Origin: Bacillus sp. AFS037270
Lineage (GTDB): Bacteria; Bacillota; Bacilli; Bacillales_B; DSM-18226
Length of the DNA stretch: 58,955 bases
Direction of reading: 5' to 3'
Assembly (NCBI RefSeq): GCF_002585305.1
Contig: NZ_NUNF01000008.1
Location: forward strand, 68,998 to 127,952
Below the pieces are notes generated by a model, which saw only the letters and a list, made by a program, of their open reading frames with translations, ran no database searches and had not been told where the DNA came from. This document shows, in pieces, positions 50,345-58,933 of the stretch. A program made the translations under genes and the position numbers. Numbering within the stretch: position 1 is the first letter of the stretch; every line of letters begins with the position of its first letter.

Positions 50345-51229
50345 TTACTCAGCTAATTGTTTTTGATAGCTGTTTCTTTTGATTTTAAGACTTACATTAA
50401 TCACTGCAGCAAGCCAAAGGACGGCCAAAATTATATACGTTAAGAGACTTATTATGTGTGAAGCTTCTAATGCCCCTAAAAGCGTCCTTATATTAGTTAT
50501 GATAATAATTCCGCCAACTAGTGTTCCTAACAGGTTTGTAGGGATAATCTTGACTAACCAAGCAGCGATAGGAGCTGCGATGATGCCGCCAATCATTAAG
50601 GCAATCACCCATTGAAGATTAATTTGAGTCCATCCTAAGGTTAACAGGAAGCCTAATGTCGAGGAAATCGCTATTGCGAATTCACTTGTATCGACCGAAC
50701 CAATCACTTTTCTTGGCTCCATTTTACTGCTGGTTAACAAGACAGGTGTGGCAATTGGACCCCAGCCGCCTCCGCCTGTTGCATCGAAAAATCCGGCGAT
50801 AAATCCTAAAGGAATCAACTGCTTTTTTCCTAATTTCTTTCCAGACAATTTACTGGTTGGATTAAATTTAAACAAAAAACGATAAATGACATAGACTCCT
50901 AACATGAACAGAAAAAGGGATACATATGGTTTTACAATATCACCAGGGATACTGCCCAGAAAACAAGCTCCGATAAAGGCACCAATTGACCCTGGGATAA
51001 TTAATTTATAGACAACGCTTTTATCCACGTTTCCAAACCGAATGTGAGAAACTCCTGATGCGGCAGTGGTGACAACCTCTGCCATGTGAACTGAGGCTGA
51101 GGCAACAGCTGGGGCGATTCCAAACATAAGCAGTAATGAAGTGGAAGTAACTCCATAGGCCATCCCTAAGGAACCATCAACCAACTGTGCGGCCAAACCT
51201 ATTAGGGCAAGTACGACTAACCTCCTCAT
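50345..51229 (-). CDS. TauE/SafE-family sulfite/organic acid exporter
   Basis: This is a 294-residue protein of about eight TM segments in two inverted halves: LAAQLVDGSLGMAYGVTSTS near the N-terminus and GFIAGFFDATGGGGWGPIAT near the middle, both with the family's G-rich loop. TauE/SafE proteins export sulfite, sulfoacetate or organic acids, or import sulfonates. It is divergent from an Rrf2 regulator, which is the standard position for CymR/sulfur control. The RBS is GGAGAGG. Confidence 0.88.
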   Translation of the reverse strand: MRRLVVLALIGLAAQLVDGSLGMAYGVTSTSLLLMFGIAPAVASASVHMAEVVTTAASGVSHIRFGNVDKSVVYKLIIPGSIGAFIGACFLGSIPGDIVKPYVSLFLFMLGVYVIYRFLFKFNPTSKLSGKKLGKKQLIPLGFIAGFFDATGGGGWGPIATPVLLTSSKMEPRKVIGSVDTSEFAIAISSTLGFLLTLGWTQINLQWVIALMIGGIIAAPIAAWLVKIIPTNLLGTLVGGIIIITNIRTLLGALEASHIISLLTYIILAVLWLAAVINVSLKIKRNSYQKQLAE

Positions 51230-51426
51230 AAAAAACCTCTCCTTTTTATATATTTCCTGAATAGACTAGTTAAAAGGAATAAAAGAGAAATTAAATGAAT
51301 AAGACTCTTTGTAATTGTCGACTAATCCAATCAAGTTTCTAACCTACGATATGAAAGGACAAAATTTTGGGTTCTTTTTTAGAGTAAAAATGGTTAATTG
51401 CCTAGATATAGAAGGAGAGAGTTAGC

Positions 51427-51858
51427 ATGAAAATTTCAAGCCGGGGAGAATATGCCTTACGGGCACTGATTTGTTTGGGGAAAAATGAACATGACCTTAC
51501 TTCGATAGGTGATATTTCTGAACAAACGTTAGTTCCAATTAATTATTTAGAGCAACTCCTGCTGCAGTTGAAAAGAAATGGATACGTCCAAAGCAAAAGA
51601 GGAGTGAACGGCGGCTATAAGCTAAGTAAACACCCCAGTGAGATTATTATTGGAGAGGTCATTAGGAATTTAGAAGGGCCGCTGGCTCCAATGGGATGTG
51701 TAAGTATTACCTCTTACGAAAGTTGTCCATTGGAGGAGGGTTGTCAATTAAAACCTTTATGGGCTCTTGTTCGGGATACAGTGGCGAAGTTATTAGACCG
51801 TACGACTTTAAAGGATTTATTGGATGGAAACGGATATGCTCTCGATAAACTAGTTTAA
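51427..51858 (+). CDS. Rrf2-family transcriptional regulator
   Basis: This is a 143-residue winged-helix protein with the Rrf2 features KISSRGEYALRALICLG, ISEQTLVPINYLEQLLLQL, and VQSKRGVNGGYKL (wing). The C-terminal part has three Cys (MGCVSITSYESCPLEEGC), the arrangement that holds an Fe-S cluster in IscR/NsrR. B. subtilis CymR lacks this Cys trio, so it is closer to an Fe-S or NO/redox-sensing type. It is divergent from TauE, its likely target, 198 bases away. Confidence 0.9.
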   Translation: MKISSRGEYALRALICLGKNEHDLTSIGDISEQTLVPINYLEQLLLQLKRNGYVQSKRGVNGGYKLSKHPSEIIIGEVIRNLEGPLAPMGCVSITSYESCPLEEGCQLKPLWALVRDTVAKLLDRTTLKDLLDGNGYALDKLV

Positions 51859-51869
51859 AAGCATGAAAG

Positions 51870-51909
51870 ATATCCCTTTCAGTATGTTAAATGGAAGGGA
51901 TATTTTTTT
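51870..51909 (+). terminator. Terminator after the Rrf2 gene
   Basis: ATATCCCTTTC pairs with GGAAGGGATAT with one G-T pair and a T-run follows, beginning about 10 bases after the stop at 51858. Confidence 0.75.
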
Positions 51910-52067
51910 GGAACCATTTTTATGGTATTTCTTTTTGCAGATGTAAATAATAATAAAATACGAACAGACGGTAAAAAAGAGGGAAGTTTCCACTTGTCCT
52001 AGTTTAAAAACTATCGGTAAAATGGAATGAATCTAGTTTTCATGTTCAATTTTGTGGAGGAAACAGC

Positions 52068-52556
52068 ATGGCGCAAATACGAATGGTAAAAAGAGAAGAT
52101 TTAGCTGATTTAGTAGTTTTAGAAAATCGTTGCTTTTTAAAAGAAGAGGCAGCAACAGAAGAAGCTTTTAAGAAGAGGATTGAAACGATATCTGATAGTT
52201 TCTTTGTTGCGAAAGTGGAAGGTGTTATTGTAGGTCTTATCAACGGACCAGTGATTGAGGCACCTTACATAACAGATGATTTATTCAGTGAGATCAAAGT
52301 GAACCCTCGAACTGGCGGACATCAAAGTGTATTAGGGTTAGCGGTGTCTCCTGAATATCAAAATCAAGGTATTGCTGGAGCATTACTGGCTAATTTAGAA
52401 AAAGATGCAAAAGAGAAACATCGTGAGACAATCACTCTAACATGCAAAAAGGATTTAGTTGGCTTTTATGAAAAACATGGATACGTTAATCAAGGGGTAT
52501 CAAGCTCTGAACATGGTGGTGTTACATGGTATAACATGGTTAAACCATTGAAATAG
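52068..52556 (+). CDS. GNAT acetyltransferase (AANAT-like)
   Basis: This is a 162-residue protein with motif A LGLAVSPEYQNQGIAGALLA (Q/R-x-x-G-x-A) and the terminal FYEKHGYVNQGVSSSEHGG typical of arylalkylamine N-acetyltransferase-like GNATs. The start follows GGAGGAAAC. The substrate is unknown. A long hairpin/terminator follows at 52632. Confidence 0.87.
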   Translation: MAQIRMVKREDLADLVVLENRCFLKEEAATEEAFKKRIETISDSFFVAKVEGVIVGLINGPVIEAPYITDDLFSEIKVNPRTGGHQSVLGLAVSPEYQNQGIAGALLANLEKDAKEKHRETITLTCKKDLVGFYEKHGYVNQGVSSSEHGGVTWYNMVKPLK

Positions 52557-52631
52557 GCTTTTAGTTTTGTTAGACTGTGAAACTTTTTCATAAACTCGTG
52601 CGAATAATAATTAGATAGACAGAAAGGAAGT

Positions 52632-52698
52632 ATCCCCTCAGTCCATTTGCGAAACCTTGCATTAATAAGGTCTCGTAATGGCTGGGGGATTTTTTTTC
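52632..52698 (+). terminator. Large structured hairpin/terminator
   Basis: Stacked helices ATCCCC/GGGGAT, CAG/CTG, CCATT/AATGG and ACCTT/AAGGT (52632-52690) form a rod with small bulges, ended by eight T. It is longer than a usual terminator and lies 75 bases after the GNAT stop. Confidence 0.65.
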
Positions 52699-52713
52699 CT
52701 TTTATAGAAGTAG

Positions 52714-52806
52714 TTTGCCAAGGATTGGACAGACTTTATGGTCAAGAATCAGTGGCTGGAACAGCCGCCAAAAGCAACAGATAGAAAAAAATTATCAGAA
52801 AGCTAA
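52714..52806 (+). pseudogene. 3' relic of a DUF3231 gene
   Basis: An open stretch of 30 codons ends in the stop at 52804-52806 and reads DFMVKNQWLEQPPKATDRKK, then LSES. This matches the C-terminal hallmark of DUF3231 proteins (MNLMIDNGWLEEPPKASDRR in the 49251 copy). In-frame stops lie immediately upstream. So only the last few percent of a third DUF3231 gene remains. A small GGGTC-type terminator follows at 52821-52850. Confidence 0.8.
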
Positions 52807-52820
52807 TATATAAATCGAGA

Positions 52821-52850
52821 GGGGTCCGTTAACTCGGATGACCCTTTTTT
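52821..52850 (+). terminator. Terminator of the lost DUF3231 gene
   Basis: GGGTCCG and CGGATGACCC form a stem with a bulge and a long T-run. It is the natural 3' end of the relic. Confidence 0.65.
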
Positions 52851-53004
52851 TATTATTTTTAGAGTCTAGGACAATCGAGTTTTGTTGAATCTTCTTTCTT
52901 TTTCAGTTCAAATATTTCGGGAGTGAAAATAATTTATTTTTATGTTAAGATGGCACTATTAAAAAGGAAAATAATTCTTTGGCTTCGCTGGGAGATGGAT
53001 AATC

Positions 53005-54213
53005 ATGCTATTGTGGAAACGGAATTTATGGGTACTATGGGTTGGGGTCTTTTTTACAGCAGCAAGTTTTTCCATGGTCATCCCTTTTTTGCCGATTTTT
53101 CTTTTGCAAATTGGTGTCCACGAACATACCGAAATGTGGGCAGGGCTATTATTTAGTTCCGCATTTTTTGCAGGTGCGCTCGCCTCGCCGTTTTGGGGAA
53201 GGATGGCCGATAAATACGGTAGAAAACCAATGATTGTCCGCGCTGGTTTTGTCCTGTTTGTCATTTATACTTTAATGGCTTTCGTGACAAATCCTTATCA
53301 GATTTTAGCACTGCGGATCTTTCAGGGATTATTAAGTGGTTTCATTCCAGGGGCCATAGCCTTAATTGGCACCAATACACCCGGAAACAAAGTGGGGTAT
53401 GCCTTATCGATGATTTCCACTGCTTCAGCATCAGGAGGAATCATTGGTCCTCTTCTAGGTGGAGGGATTGCGGACCTAGTGGGTAATCGCTGGGCATTTG
53501 CGAGTGCAGGAATCATTGTTTGTTTATCGACTTTATTAATTATTTTTTGGGTAGTAGAGGAGAATTTTACCCCAAGTAAGGGGAAGGGGTCTGTTAAAGA
53601 GGATTTTAAAGTGGCAGTAGATAACCGGCCGTTTTTATTAGTGCTCATTCTCACACTGGTGACTAGTTGTTCCGTGATGACGATTGAACCGGTTCTTCCT
53701 TTATATATCGTAAAATTGGGAGGTTCTTCTGAAAATGCCTCTTTCCTTGCAGGGGTTGTGTTTTCTCTTCCGGGGATCGCCAGTGCTTTATTTGCCCCGT
53801 ATTGGGGAAAATGGGCAGACAGAGTGGGCTTTCAACGTGTTTTATTCATAGGGCTGCTTGGCGGCGGCCTTGGAACAATAGCACAAATTGTTTTTACGCA
53901 TATTTGGGGATTTTCGATGATTCGTTTTGTTTACGGAATTTTCTTCTGTGCCGTATATCCTGCATTAAATGGTCTTGTTGTAAAGTCCACTCCGGAGGAT
54001 TTCCGGGGAAGAGCATTTAGTTTAAGTCAAACGGCAAACCAATTAGGAGGAATGGTGGGACCGATGATCGGCGGGTTCCTTGGCGGCATCTTCCCTGTTT
54101 ACAGTGTATTTATCGTGACAGGGGCTCTATTGTTGGTTGCTATGGGAACCGCGTACTGGAATGCTGGTACATTAAATACGAAAATGAAGAGACCTGCCGT
54201 TTCTGGAAAATAG
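53005..54213 (+). CDS. MFS multidrug exporter (DHA1 type)
   Basis: This is a 402-residue, twelve-TM transporter with motif A in loop 2-3 (GRMADKYGRKPMIVRAG) and a second, weaker copy in loop 8-9 (WGKWADRVGFQRVLFIG), and a motif-C-like ISTASASGGIIGPLLGG. It resembles multidrug efflux proteins of the NorA/Blt/YttB class. No regulator adjoins. The start at 53005 has GGGAGATGG upstream. Substrate range is unknown. Confidence 0.88.
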   Translation: MLLWKRNLWVLWVGVFFTAASFSMVIPFLPIFLLQIGVHEHTEMWAGLLFSSAFFAGALASPFWGRMADKYGRKPMIVRAGFVLFVIYTLMAFVTNPYQILALRIFQGLLSGFIPGAIALIGTNTPGNKVGYALSMISTASASGGIIGPLLGGGIADLVGNRWAFASAGIIVCLSTLLIIFWVVEENFTPSKGKGSVKEDFKVAVDNRPFLLVLILTLVTSCSVMTIEPVLPLYIVKLGGSSENASFLAGVVFSLPGIASALFAPYWGKWADRVGFQRVLFIGLLGGGLGTIAQIVFTHIWGFSMIRFVYGIFFCAVYPALNGLVVKSTPEDFRGRAFSLSQTANQLGGMVGPMIGGFLGGIFPVYSVFIVTGALLLVAMGTAYWNAGTLNTKMKRPAVSGK

Positions 54214-54230
54214 TTAGTAGAATTTTTGAT

Positions 54231-54265
54231 AAAGAAGAGTCCTGTGATAGTAGGAACTCTTCTTT
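54231..54265 (+). terminator. Terminator after the MFS gene
   Basis: AAAGAAGAGT (54231-54240) pairs with ACTCTTCTTT (54256-54265), with a T-rich tail. Confidence 0.8.
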
Positions 54266-54387
54266 TGTTTTTTTTAGCTAATTCTGGGAATTGTTACGAA
54301 GAATAGAGTATATTATAGAAGTAGATTTTATACATATTTTTTTACACCGTGTTTCAAAATTAAATAGAAGAAGGCAGGTTAATCGCT

Positions 54388-55368
54388 ATGGATTATGTAA
54401 AACTAGGGAATACAGGATTGGATGTATCCCGTCTTTGTATAGGATGTATGAGCTTTGGTGTTCCAGAACGAGGTAACCACCAATGGGTACTAGATGAAGC
54501 AAAGAGCCGGCCGATCATTAAAAAGGCGCTCGATTATGGAATTAATTTCTTTGATACGGCAAATGTGTATTCTGATGGCACAAGTGAGGAAATTGTAGGC
54601 AGGGCCCTAAAAGACTATGCTAACAGGGATGAGATTGTGATTGCAACAAAGGTCCATGGCCGTATGCATCAGGGACCTAATGGAGGTGGGCTATCCCGTA
54701 AAGCAATCATGAGTGAGATTGATCATAGTCTCAAACGGCTGGGAACTGATTATGTAGACCTTTATCAAATTCACCGCTGGGATTACGATACGCCAATCGA
54801 GGAAACGATGGAGGCATTGCATGATGTCGTGAAAGCAGGGAAAGCCAGATACATTGGCGCTTCATCCATGTATGCATGGCAATTTCTAAAAGCGTTACAT
54901 ATTGCCGAGAAAAATGGCTGGACAAAATTTGTTTCGATGCAAAATCATTTAAATCTTTTGTATCGAGAAGAGGAACGAGAAATGCTGCCGCTTTGTAAAG
55001 AAGAGAAAATTGCTGTTATTCCATGGAGTCCGCTTGCACGAGGTAAGTTAACAAGAGATTGGGAGGAAACAACAACACGTTCGGAGACAGATGAATTCGG
55101 TAAAACACTTTATGCTGCAACCGCTGAAGCAGATCGTCTTGTCGTCAGCCGGGTTGCAGAATTAGCTTCAAAACGGGAAGTGCCTCGGGCCCAAGTAGCG
55201 CTAGCGTGGGTATTGCAAAAAGAACCTGTATCCGCACCGATAATTGGTGCGACGAAAATGGCTCATTTGGAGGATGCTGTCGGAGCACTTTCAGTAAAAT
55301 TAACTCCTGAAGAGCTGGCGTTTTTAGAACAACCCTACGTGCCTCATCCAGTCTTGGGTTTTAGATAA
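54388..55368 (+). CDS. Aldo/keto reductase
   Basis: This is a 326-residue NADPH-dependent oxidoreductase with a TIM barrel. Catalytic residues are in INFFDTANVYSDGTSEEIVG (Asp, Tyr), VIATKVHG (Lys), and DLYQIHRWDYDTPIEETMEA (His). VIPWSPLARGKLT and PIIGATKMAHLEDA at the C-terminus bind NADP. It is close to the AKR11/YajO type with wide aldehyde or sugar substrates. The RBS is weak (AGAAGGCAGG). Confidence 0.9.
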   Translation: MDYVKLGNTGLDVSRLCIGCMSFGVPERGNHQWVLDEAKSRPIIKKALDYGINFFDTANVYSDGTSEEIVGRALKDYANRDEIVIATKVHGRMHQGPNGGGLSRKAIMSEIDHSLKRLGTDYVDLYQIHRWDYDTPIEETMEALHDVVKAGKARYIGASSMYAWQFLKALHIAEKNGWTKFVSMQNHLNLLYREEEREMLPLCKEEKIAVIPWSPLARGKLTRDWEETTTRSETDEFGKTLYAATAEADRLVVSRVAELASKREVPRAQVALAWVLQKEPVSAPIIGATKMAHLEDAVGALSVKLTPEELAFLEQPYVPHPVLGFR

Positions 55369-55482
55369 TCTTAAAACAACTATCAATTTTTATTAAGTAT
55401 CATCAAAGTATAATCCTATCCCTGAAGCAAACAATAAGTTTGGTGTAATATGCACCAAAACAATGATGTGGAGGAAGATTAC

Positions 55483-55656
55483 ATGAACGTACGTGAAGGA
55501 TTAATTCCTACTGCATTAGGGACAGCTGTAACCGCTACAGGTTACGTTCTTAAGCAAAAACGAGGAACCAATAAAATGATCGCGAACACAGTTTTCGGTT
55601 TTGGTTTAGCACACGTCGTGTTGGGTGTAATCGACCTTGTTGAACATCGTCATTAA
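55483..55656 (+). CDS. Small membrane protein, unknown
   Basis: This is a 57-residue protein. The ATG at 55483 follows GTGGAGGA; the ATG at 55450 has no RBS. One hydrophobic hairpin (LIPTALGTAVTATGYVLKQK and FGFGLAHVVLGVIDLVEH) is seen. Bacillus genomes often carry such short proteins, some mislabelled asparagine synthase. No family function is known. Confidence 0.75.
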   Translation: MNVREGLIPTALGTAVTATGYVLKQKRGTNKMIANTVFGFGLAHVVLGVIDLVEHRH

Positions 55657-55698
55657 AAAAGAAGGAGGCAGCAGTAAAATCTGCTCGCCTTCTTTTTT
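55655..55698. terminator. Bidirectional terminator
   Basis: AAAAAAGAAGG and CCTTCTTTTTT, extended by GGCAGCAG with CTGCTC, form a strong stem between the small membrane gene and the convergent TetM-like gene. Confidence 0.85.
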
Positions 55699-55742
55699 AA
55701 ATAGATGGGAATCCTGAAAAAATTTACCGTTGAAAATAAAAG

Positions 55743-57695
55743 CTATAAACAATGCATATAATTCTCAGCTTGATCCCAAGGTACGGAAAAGCCTTGTCCT
55801 TTTGAACAAAAAATAGAGGATGACGTGTATTCCGAATCGGCATCCTTATTGTATTGTCTTTTTTCTAATACCTCTTCTTGGTTGTGACACGGATAATATC
55901 CGCCAACCACGAGATTCATCGTACCCTTTCCCTGCGTAAGGGAAGCAAATTCAGGACCATAGTTCATGAAAGTGGCTACTGGAACTTGACCTGAAAGAAA
56001 AGCTTTAGTTCCCTCGGTAACAGGGGTTTCAAATATGCCATGTGCCTGCTGGATATCGTTTAGCACTTTCCCAATTAGATCTAAATCTATTTTTATTTTA
56101 AAATCGTAAAATGGTTCAAGCAGAATATTGTCCGCCTTTTCTAATCCTTGCCTTAGTGCCCGGAAGGCTGCCTCTCTAAAGTCCCCTCCAGAGGTATGTT
56201 TGTTATGGGCTCGTCCTGTTACTAAAGTAATTTTTAAATCAGTCAGAGGGGAGCCTGTTAGTATCCCATGATGCTCGCGCTCAAATAGGTGCGTTTGAAT
56301 AACGTTCTGGGTACCAACTGGTAAATGATCGGTATGACAAACACTTTTGAAGGTAATGCCGTTATTTCTCTCGGCTGGCTCTAATTTAAGATGTACTTCT
56401 GCATAGTGACCTAATGGTTCAAAGTGGCCATACCCCATTACCTCCGACGTTATCGTCTCTTTATATAAGATTTCCGGTTCAGCAAACGAGACGTTAAGGT
56501 TGAACCGTTCTTTAACTACTTGTTGAAGTACTTCAAGTTGAATTGTTCCCATTACATGAATATGAATTTCCTGCGCTCGTTCTTCCCAAGTAACATTTAG
56601 TGCTGGGTCTTCGGAGTTAAGGATTTGAAAATACCGTAAAACTTCTTTTACGTTTAGAGTAGGATCATGAATTACTTTTGATTTCAATGCTGAAATCAGT
56701 TCAAAATGAGCTTTTTTCTTTAAAGTTCCTAAACCATCACCGGCAGAAGCAGAAGAGAGTCCAGTTACCGCAAACAGATCACCAGCAGAAACATGGTCTA
56801 CGGTTTGAAATTTAGTTCCATTGTATAGTCTGAGTTGGGTAACCTTTTCGCAAAGCGTTTCTTCTCCGCTATCATAGTAAATTTCATCTCGTACTTTTAA
56901 ACTGCCCGCCAAGGCTTTTATAAACGTTAGTCGTGTCCCTTTTTCATCATAGCGAATTTTGTAGACTCTTCCTGCAAAAGGTTCATCTTTGTCATAGTTT
57001 GCCTCGGTTAACAAGTTCAATTTTTCTAAAAAACTTTCAATACCGACTCCTTGCAGGGCTGAACCATATGTACATGGAAAAATCTGATTGTTATTAAAGA
57101 GTGTTTTCATTGTATTGAACCATAATTCAGCTTCATAACCATCTTCCATATATTTTTCTAACAGGTCTTCATGACGTTCCGCTATAAATTCAATCAACTC
57201 TTCACACATATCTTCATGCAACAATGTGTTGTTAATATCACATACATCCTCGGTTAATTGCGTTCTAATTTCTTCCATTACATTTACTGCATTCGCACCA
57301 ACTCGGTCCACTTTATTAATAAAGAAGAAAGTAGGGACATGGTGTTTTTGAAGCAAACGCCAAACGGTTTCCGTGTGCCCTTCAATCCCTTCAACCGCAC
57401 TAATAATGATGATGGCAAAGTCCATTACCTGAATAGCTCGTTCCATTTCAGGAGAAAAGTCGACATGGCCAGGAGTATCAATTAAGTAGTAGTTTGAACC
57501 ATTATATGTAAACATCGCTTGGTCGGCAAAGACAGTTATCCCTCTTTGTTTTTCGATTTCATGCGTATCGAGAAAGGTATCCTTATGGTCAACCCGGCCT
57601 TTTTGTCTAATTGCTTTTGTCTGATAAAGTATTTGTTCCGCTAACGTTGTCTTACCGGCATCTACATGGGCAAATAATCCAATCGTTTTTTTCAT
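55743..57695 (-). CDS. TetM/ribosomal-protection-like translation GTPase
   Basis: This is a 650-residue EF-G-like GTPase. G motifs: GLFAHVDAGKTTLAEQ (P-loop), DTHEIEKQRGITV (switch I), DTPGHVD (G3) and INKVDRVG (G4). The full five-domain order follows, with domain IV near FKSVCHTDHLPVG and a C-terminus similar to Tet(M)/Tet(W) or OtrA. Such proteins remove tetracycline from ribosomes, but chromosomal Bacillus homologues (translation factor GTPase family) often act in other ribosome rescue roles. No regulatory leader peptide was found. Confidence 0.85.
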   Translation of the reverse strand: MKKTIGLFAHVDAGKTTLAEQILYQTKAIRQKGRVDHKDTFLDTHEIEKQRGITVFADQAMFTYNGSNYYLIDTPGHVDFSPEMERAIQVMDFAIIIISAVEGIEGHTETVWRLLQKHHVPTFFFINKVDRVGANAVNVMEEIRTQLTEDVCDINNTLLHEDMCEELIEFIAERHEDLLEKYMEDGYEAELWFNTMKTLFNNNQIFPCTYGSALQGVGIESFLEKLNLLTEANYDKDEPFAGRVYKIRYDEKGTRLTFIKALAGSLKVRDEIYYDSGEETLCEKVTQLRLYNGTKFQTVDHVSAGDLFAVTGLSSASAGDGLGTLKKKAHFELISALKSKVIHDPTLNVKEVLRYFQILNSEDPALNVTWEERAQEIHIHVMGTIQLEVLQQVVKERFNLNVSFAEPEILYKETITSEVMGYGHFEPLGHYAEVHLKLEPAERNNGITFKSVCHTDHLPVGTQNVIQTHLFEREHHGILTGSPLTDLKITLVTGRAHNKHTSGGDFREAAFRALRQGLEKADNILLEPFYDFKIKIDLDLIGKVLNDIQQAHGIFETPVTEGTKAFLSGQVPVATFMNYGPEFASLTQGKGTMNLVVGGYYPCHNQEEVLEKRQYNKDADSEYTSSSIFCSKGQGFSVPWDQAENYMHCL

Positions 57696-57792
57696 GCTGT
57701 CACCTCAATCATTATTAGCCATCTTATCCCTATTATATCAAATGAAATATTGGACTTCGTAAAATAGTTTTTAACTTTAAAAAGCATTAAGA

Positions 57793-57827
57793 AAAAGACC
57801 AAATCAATATTGTTGACTTGGTCTTTT
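57793..57827 (-). terminator. Terminator of the coat genes
   Basis: AAAAGACCAA (57793-57802) and TTGGTCTTTT (57818-57827) form a perfect stem 20 bases beyond the coat-protein stop at 57847. Confidence 0.78.
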
Positions 57828-57846
57828 AACATGATTTAATTAAAAA

Positions 57847-58167
57847 TTATTGTTGCTGCTGTTGTTGTTGTTGTTGTTGTAAATTTAGTGCTGTTTGTGT
57901 AGCTGTTATATCCATTTCTAATTGTTTGGATAGATTATCCGGCTTATAGTAACCTTTTGAAATCATGTAATTAGAAATTTGTTCGTGTGTTTTAATTGCG
58001 TCATTTAGGTATTGTGTTAAGATATCTCTAACTTCTTTAGTGGATGTCTCAGTAATAGCAAGAGCTAGGTTTTTAATTCCTGTTTTTGCAGTGATCAGGA
58101 AATCAGATGCAATGACTTGGTCAGTCATTCCACCCATGCCGGTCATGTTTTGCATCATCTGATTCAT
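57847..58167 (-). CDS. CotF-like spore coat protein with poly-Gln tail
   Basis: This is a 106-residue protein of the CotF/coat family: Met/Gly-rich start (MNQMMQNMTGMGGMTDQVIA), then the ferritin-like helices ITETSTKEVRDILTQYLNDA and HEQISNYMISKGYYKP, and a C-terminal run of ten Gln. It starts inside the stop of the preceding gene (TAATG), so translation is coupled. CotF-type proteins are components of the inner spore coat. The Gln run is encoded by a CAA/CAG microsatellite and may vary in length. Confidence 0.85.
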   Translation of the reverse strand: MNQMMQNMTGMGGMTDQVIASDFLITAKTGIKNLALAITETSTKEVRDILTQYLNDAIKTHEQISNYMISKGYYKPDNLSKQLEMDITATQTALNLQQQQQQQQQQ

Positions 58168-58376
58168 TATTGTTGTGCACCTCTATTCGTAATAAATTCT
58201 TGCAGCCTTTGAACTTGTTGTTTAGTTGCAGTAGCATCAGTACTTAGAATATTTTTTAATTCTTCATCTTGAACAAGAGCGCCCATAGTAGTTGCTTTTG
58301 TTAAGCATAAATATTTAAACATTAATAACTCATGAATTTCATGTGTTTCATGAAGTCCCATATAAGTTGTCACCAT
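58167..58376 (-). CDS. CotF-like small spore coat protein
   Basis: This is a 69-residue protein. The ATG at 58376 has AAGGGGTGA upstream; an earlier frame start at 58394 is not needed. It is helical (LHETHEIHELLMFKYLCLTK, QRLQEFITNRGAQQ) and is similar to the N-terminal helices of CotF/YhcQ/YhcN-type coat proteins. It is the first gene of a two-gene coat operon. Both are expected in the mother cell during sporulation. Confidence 0.8.
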   Translation of the reverse strand: MVTTYMGLHETHEIHELLMFKYLCLTKATTMGALVQDEELKNILSTDATATKQQVQRLQEFITNRGAQQ

Positions 58377-58484
58377 TGTATTCACCCCTTTCACACCTTG
58401 TTAGCGGTTTAGTGGAGTTAAATGTTTAGAAAATTGTGGTACGTTAGAACAGAAAATATTATTAATTACTGGAAAAAAATACTA

Positions 58485-58761
58485 TTGAAACACAGGCAAC
58501 TCGGATGTTATTATATGAAAGTTCGCTCGTGAGACACAGATTATCAACTTACGAAGTATTGGTAGATATTTTCTATTGTAAGGTACCTAGAAAAGTCGCT
58601 CACAAATAGTGTGTACGAACGAACTAAATTGGAAATAACTTTCTATTGTTTTGAAGCACACATCGTGCTAAGATGAAAAAGTCGCTCTTGAAACGATTGA
58701 GCAAGTCAATCAGAATTGGAAATAATTAATGATTGATAGAATATTAGAAATGCGATAAGAT
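58485..58761 (+). promoter_or_regulatory. Tandem SigmaA-type rRNA-operon promoters
   Basis: At least three well-spaced promoters run in the plus direction: TTGAAA (58485) with TATTAT 17-18 bases on; TTGTTT (58646-58651), 17 bases, TAAGAT (58669-58674); TTGATA (58733-58738), 17 bases, TAAGAT (58756-58761). Each is followed by a TCGCT motif, and a fourth, weaker promoter/TCGCT unit lies at about 58570-58600. This is the arrangement of Bacillus rrn promoters. Confidence 0.72.
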
Positions 58762-58787
58762 AGTATTCCTGTCGCTTTTGGTGACAT

Positions 58788-58806
58788 TGTTCTTTGAAAA
58801 CTAAAC
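58788..58806 (+). promoter_or_regulatory. rRNA leader boxA antitermination element
   Basis: TGTTCTTTGAAAACTAAAC resembles the Nus-factor boxA (TGYTCTTTRAMA) found in the rrn leader of Bacillus. It lies 27 bases after the last tandem -10. A conserved rrn-leader stretch (ATGAGCTAATCAAC at about 58872) follows, but no 16S sequence. Confidence 0.75.
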
Positions 58807-58899
58807 AAACAAAAACGTCAACAAACAGTAATATTAGTTTCTACTATAGAAACTAAGCCAACGTAACTTTTATGAGCTAATCAACTTTTCTGCGTATTA

Positions 58900-58933
58900 A
58901 CGGGCAGTAATATCCTATCGGATAACTGCCCGT
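58900..58933. repeat. Perfect hairpin in the rRNA leader
   Basis: ACGGGCAGT (58900-58908) pairs with ACTGCCCGT (58925-58933), and inside them TATCC pairs with GGATA. In a normal leader the 16S gene would begin about here. The hairpin looks like an inserted palindromic repeat. Confidence 0.6.
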
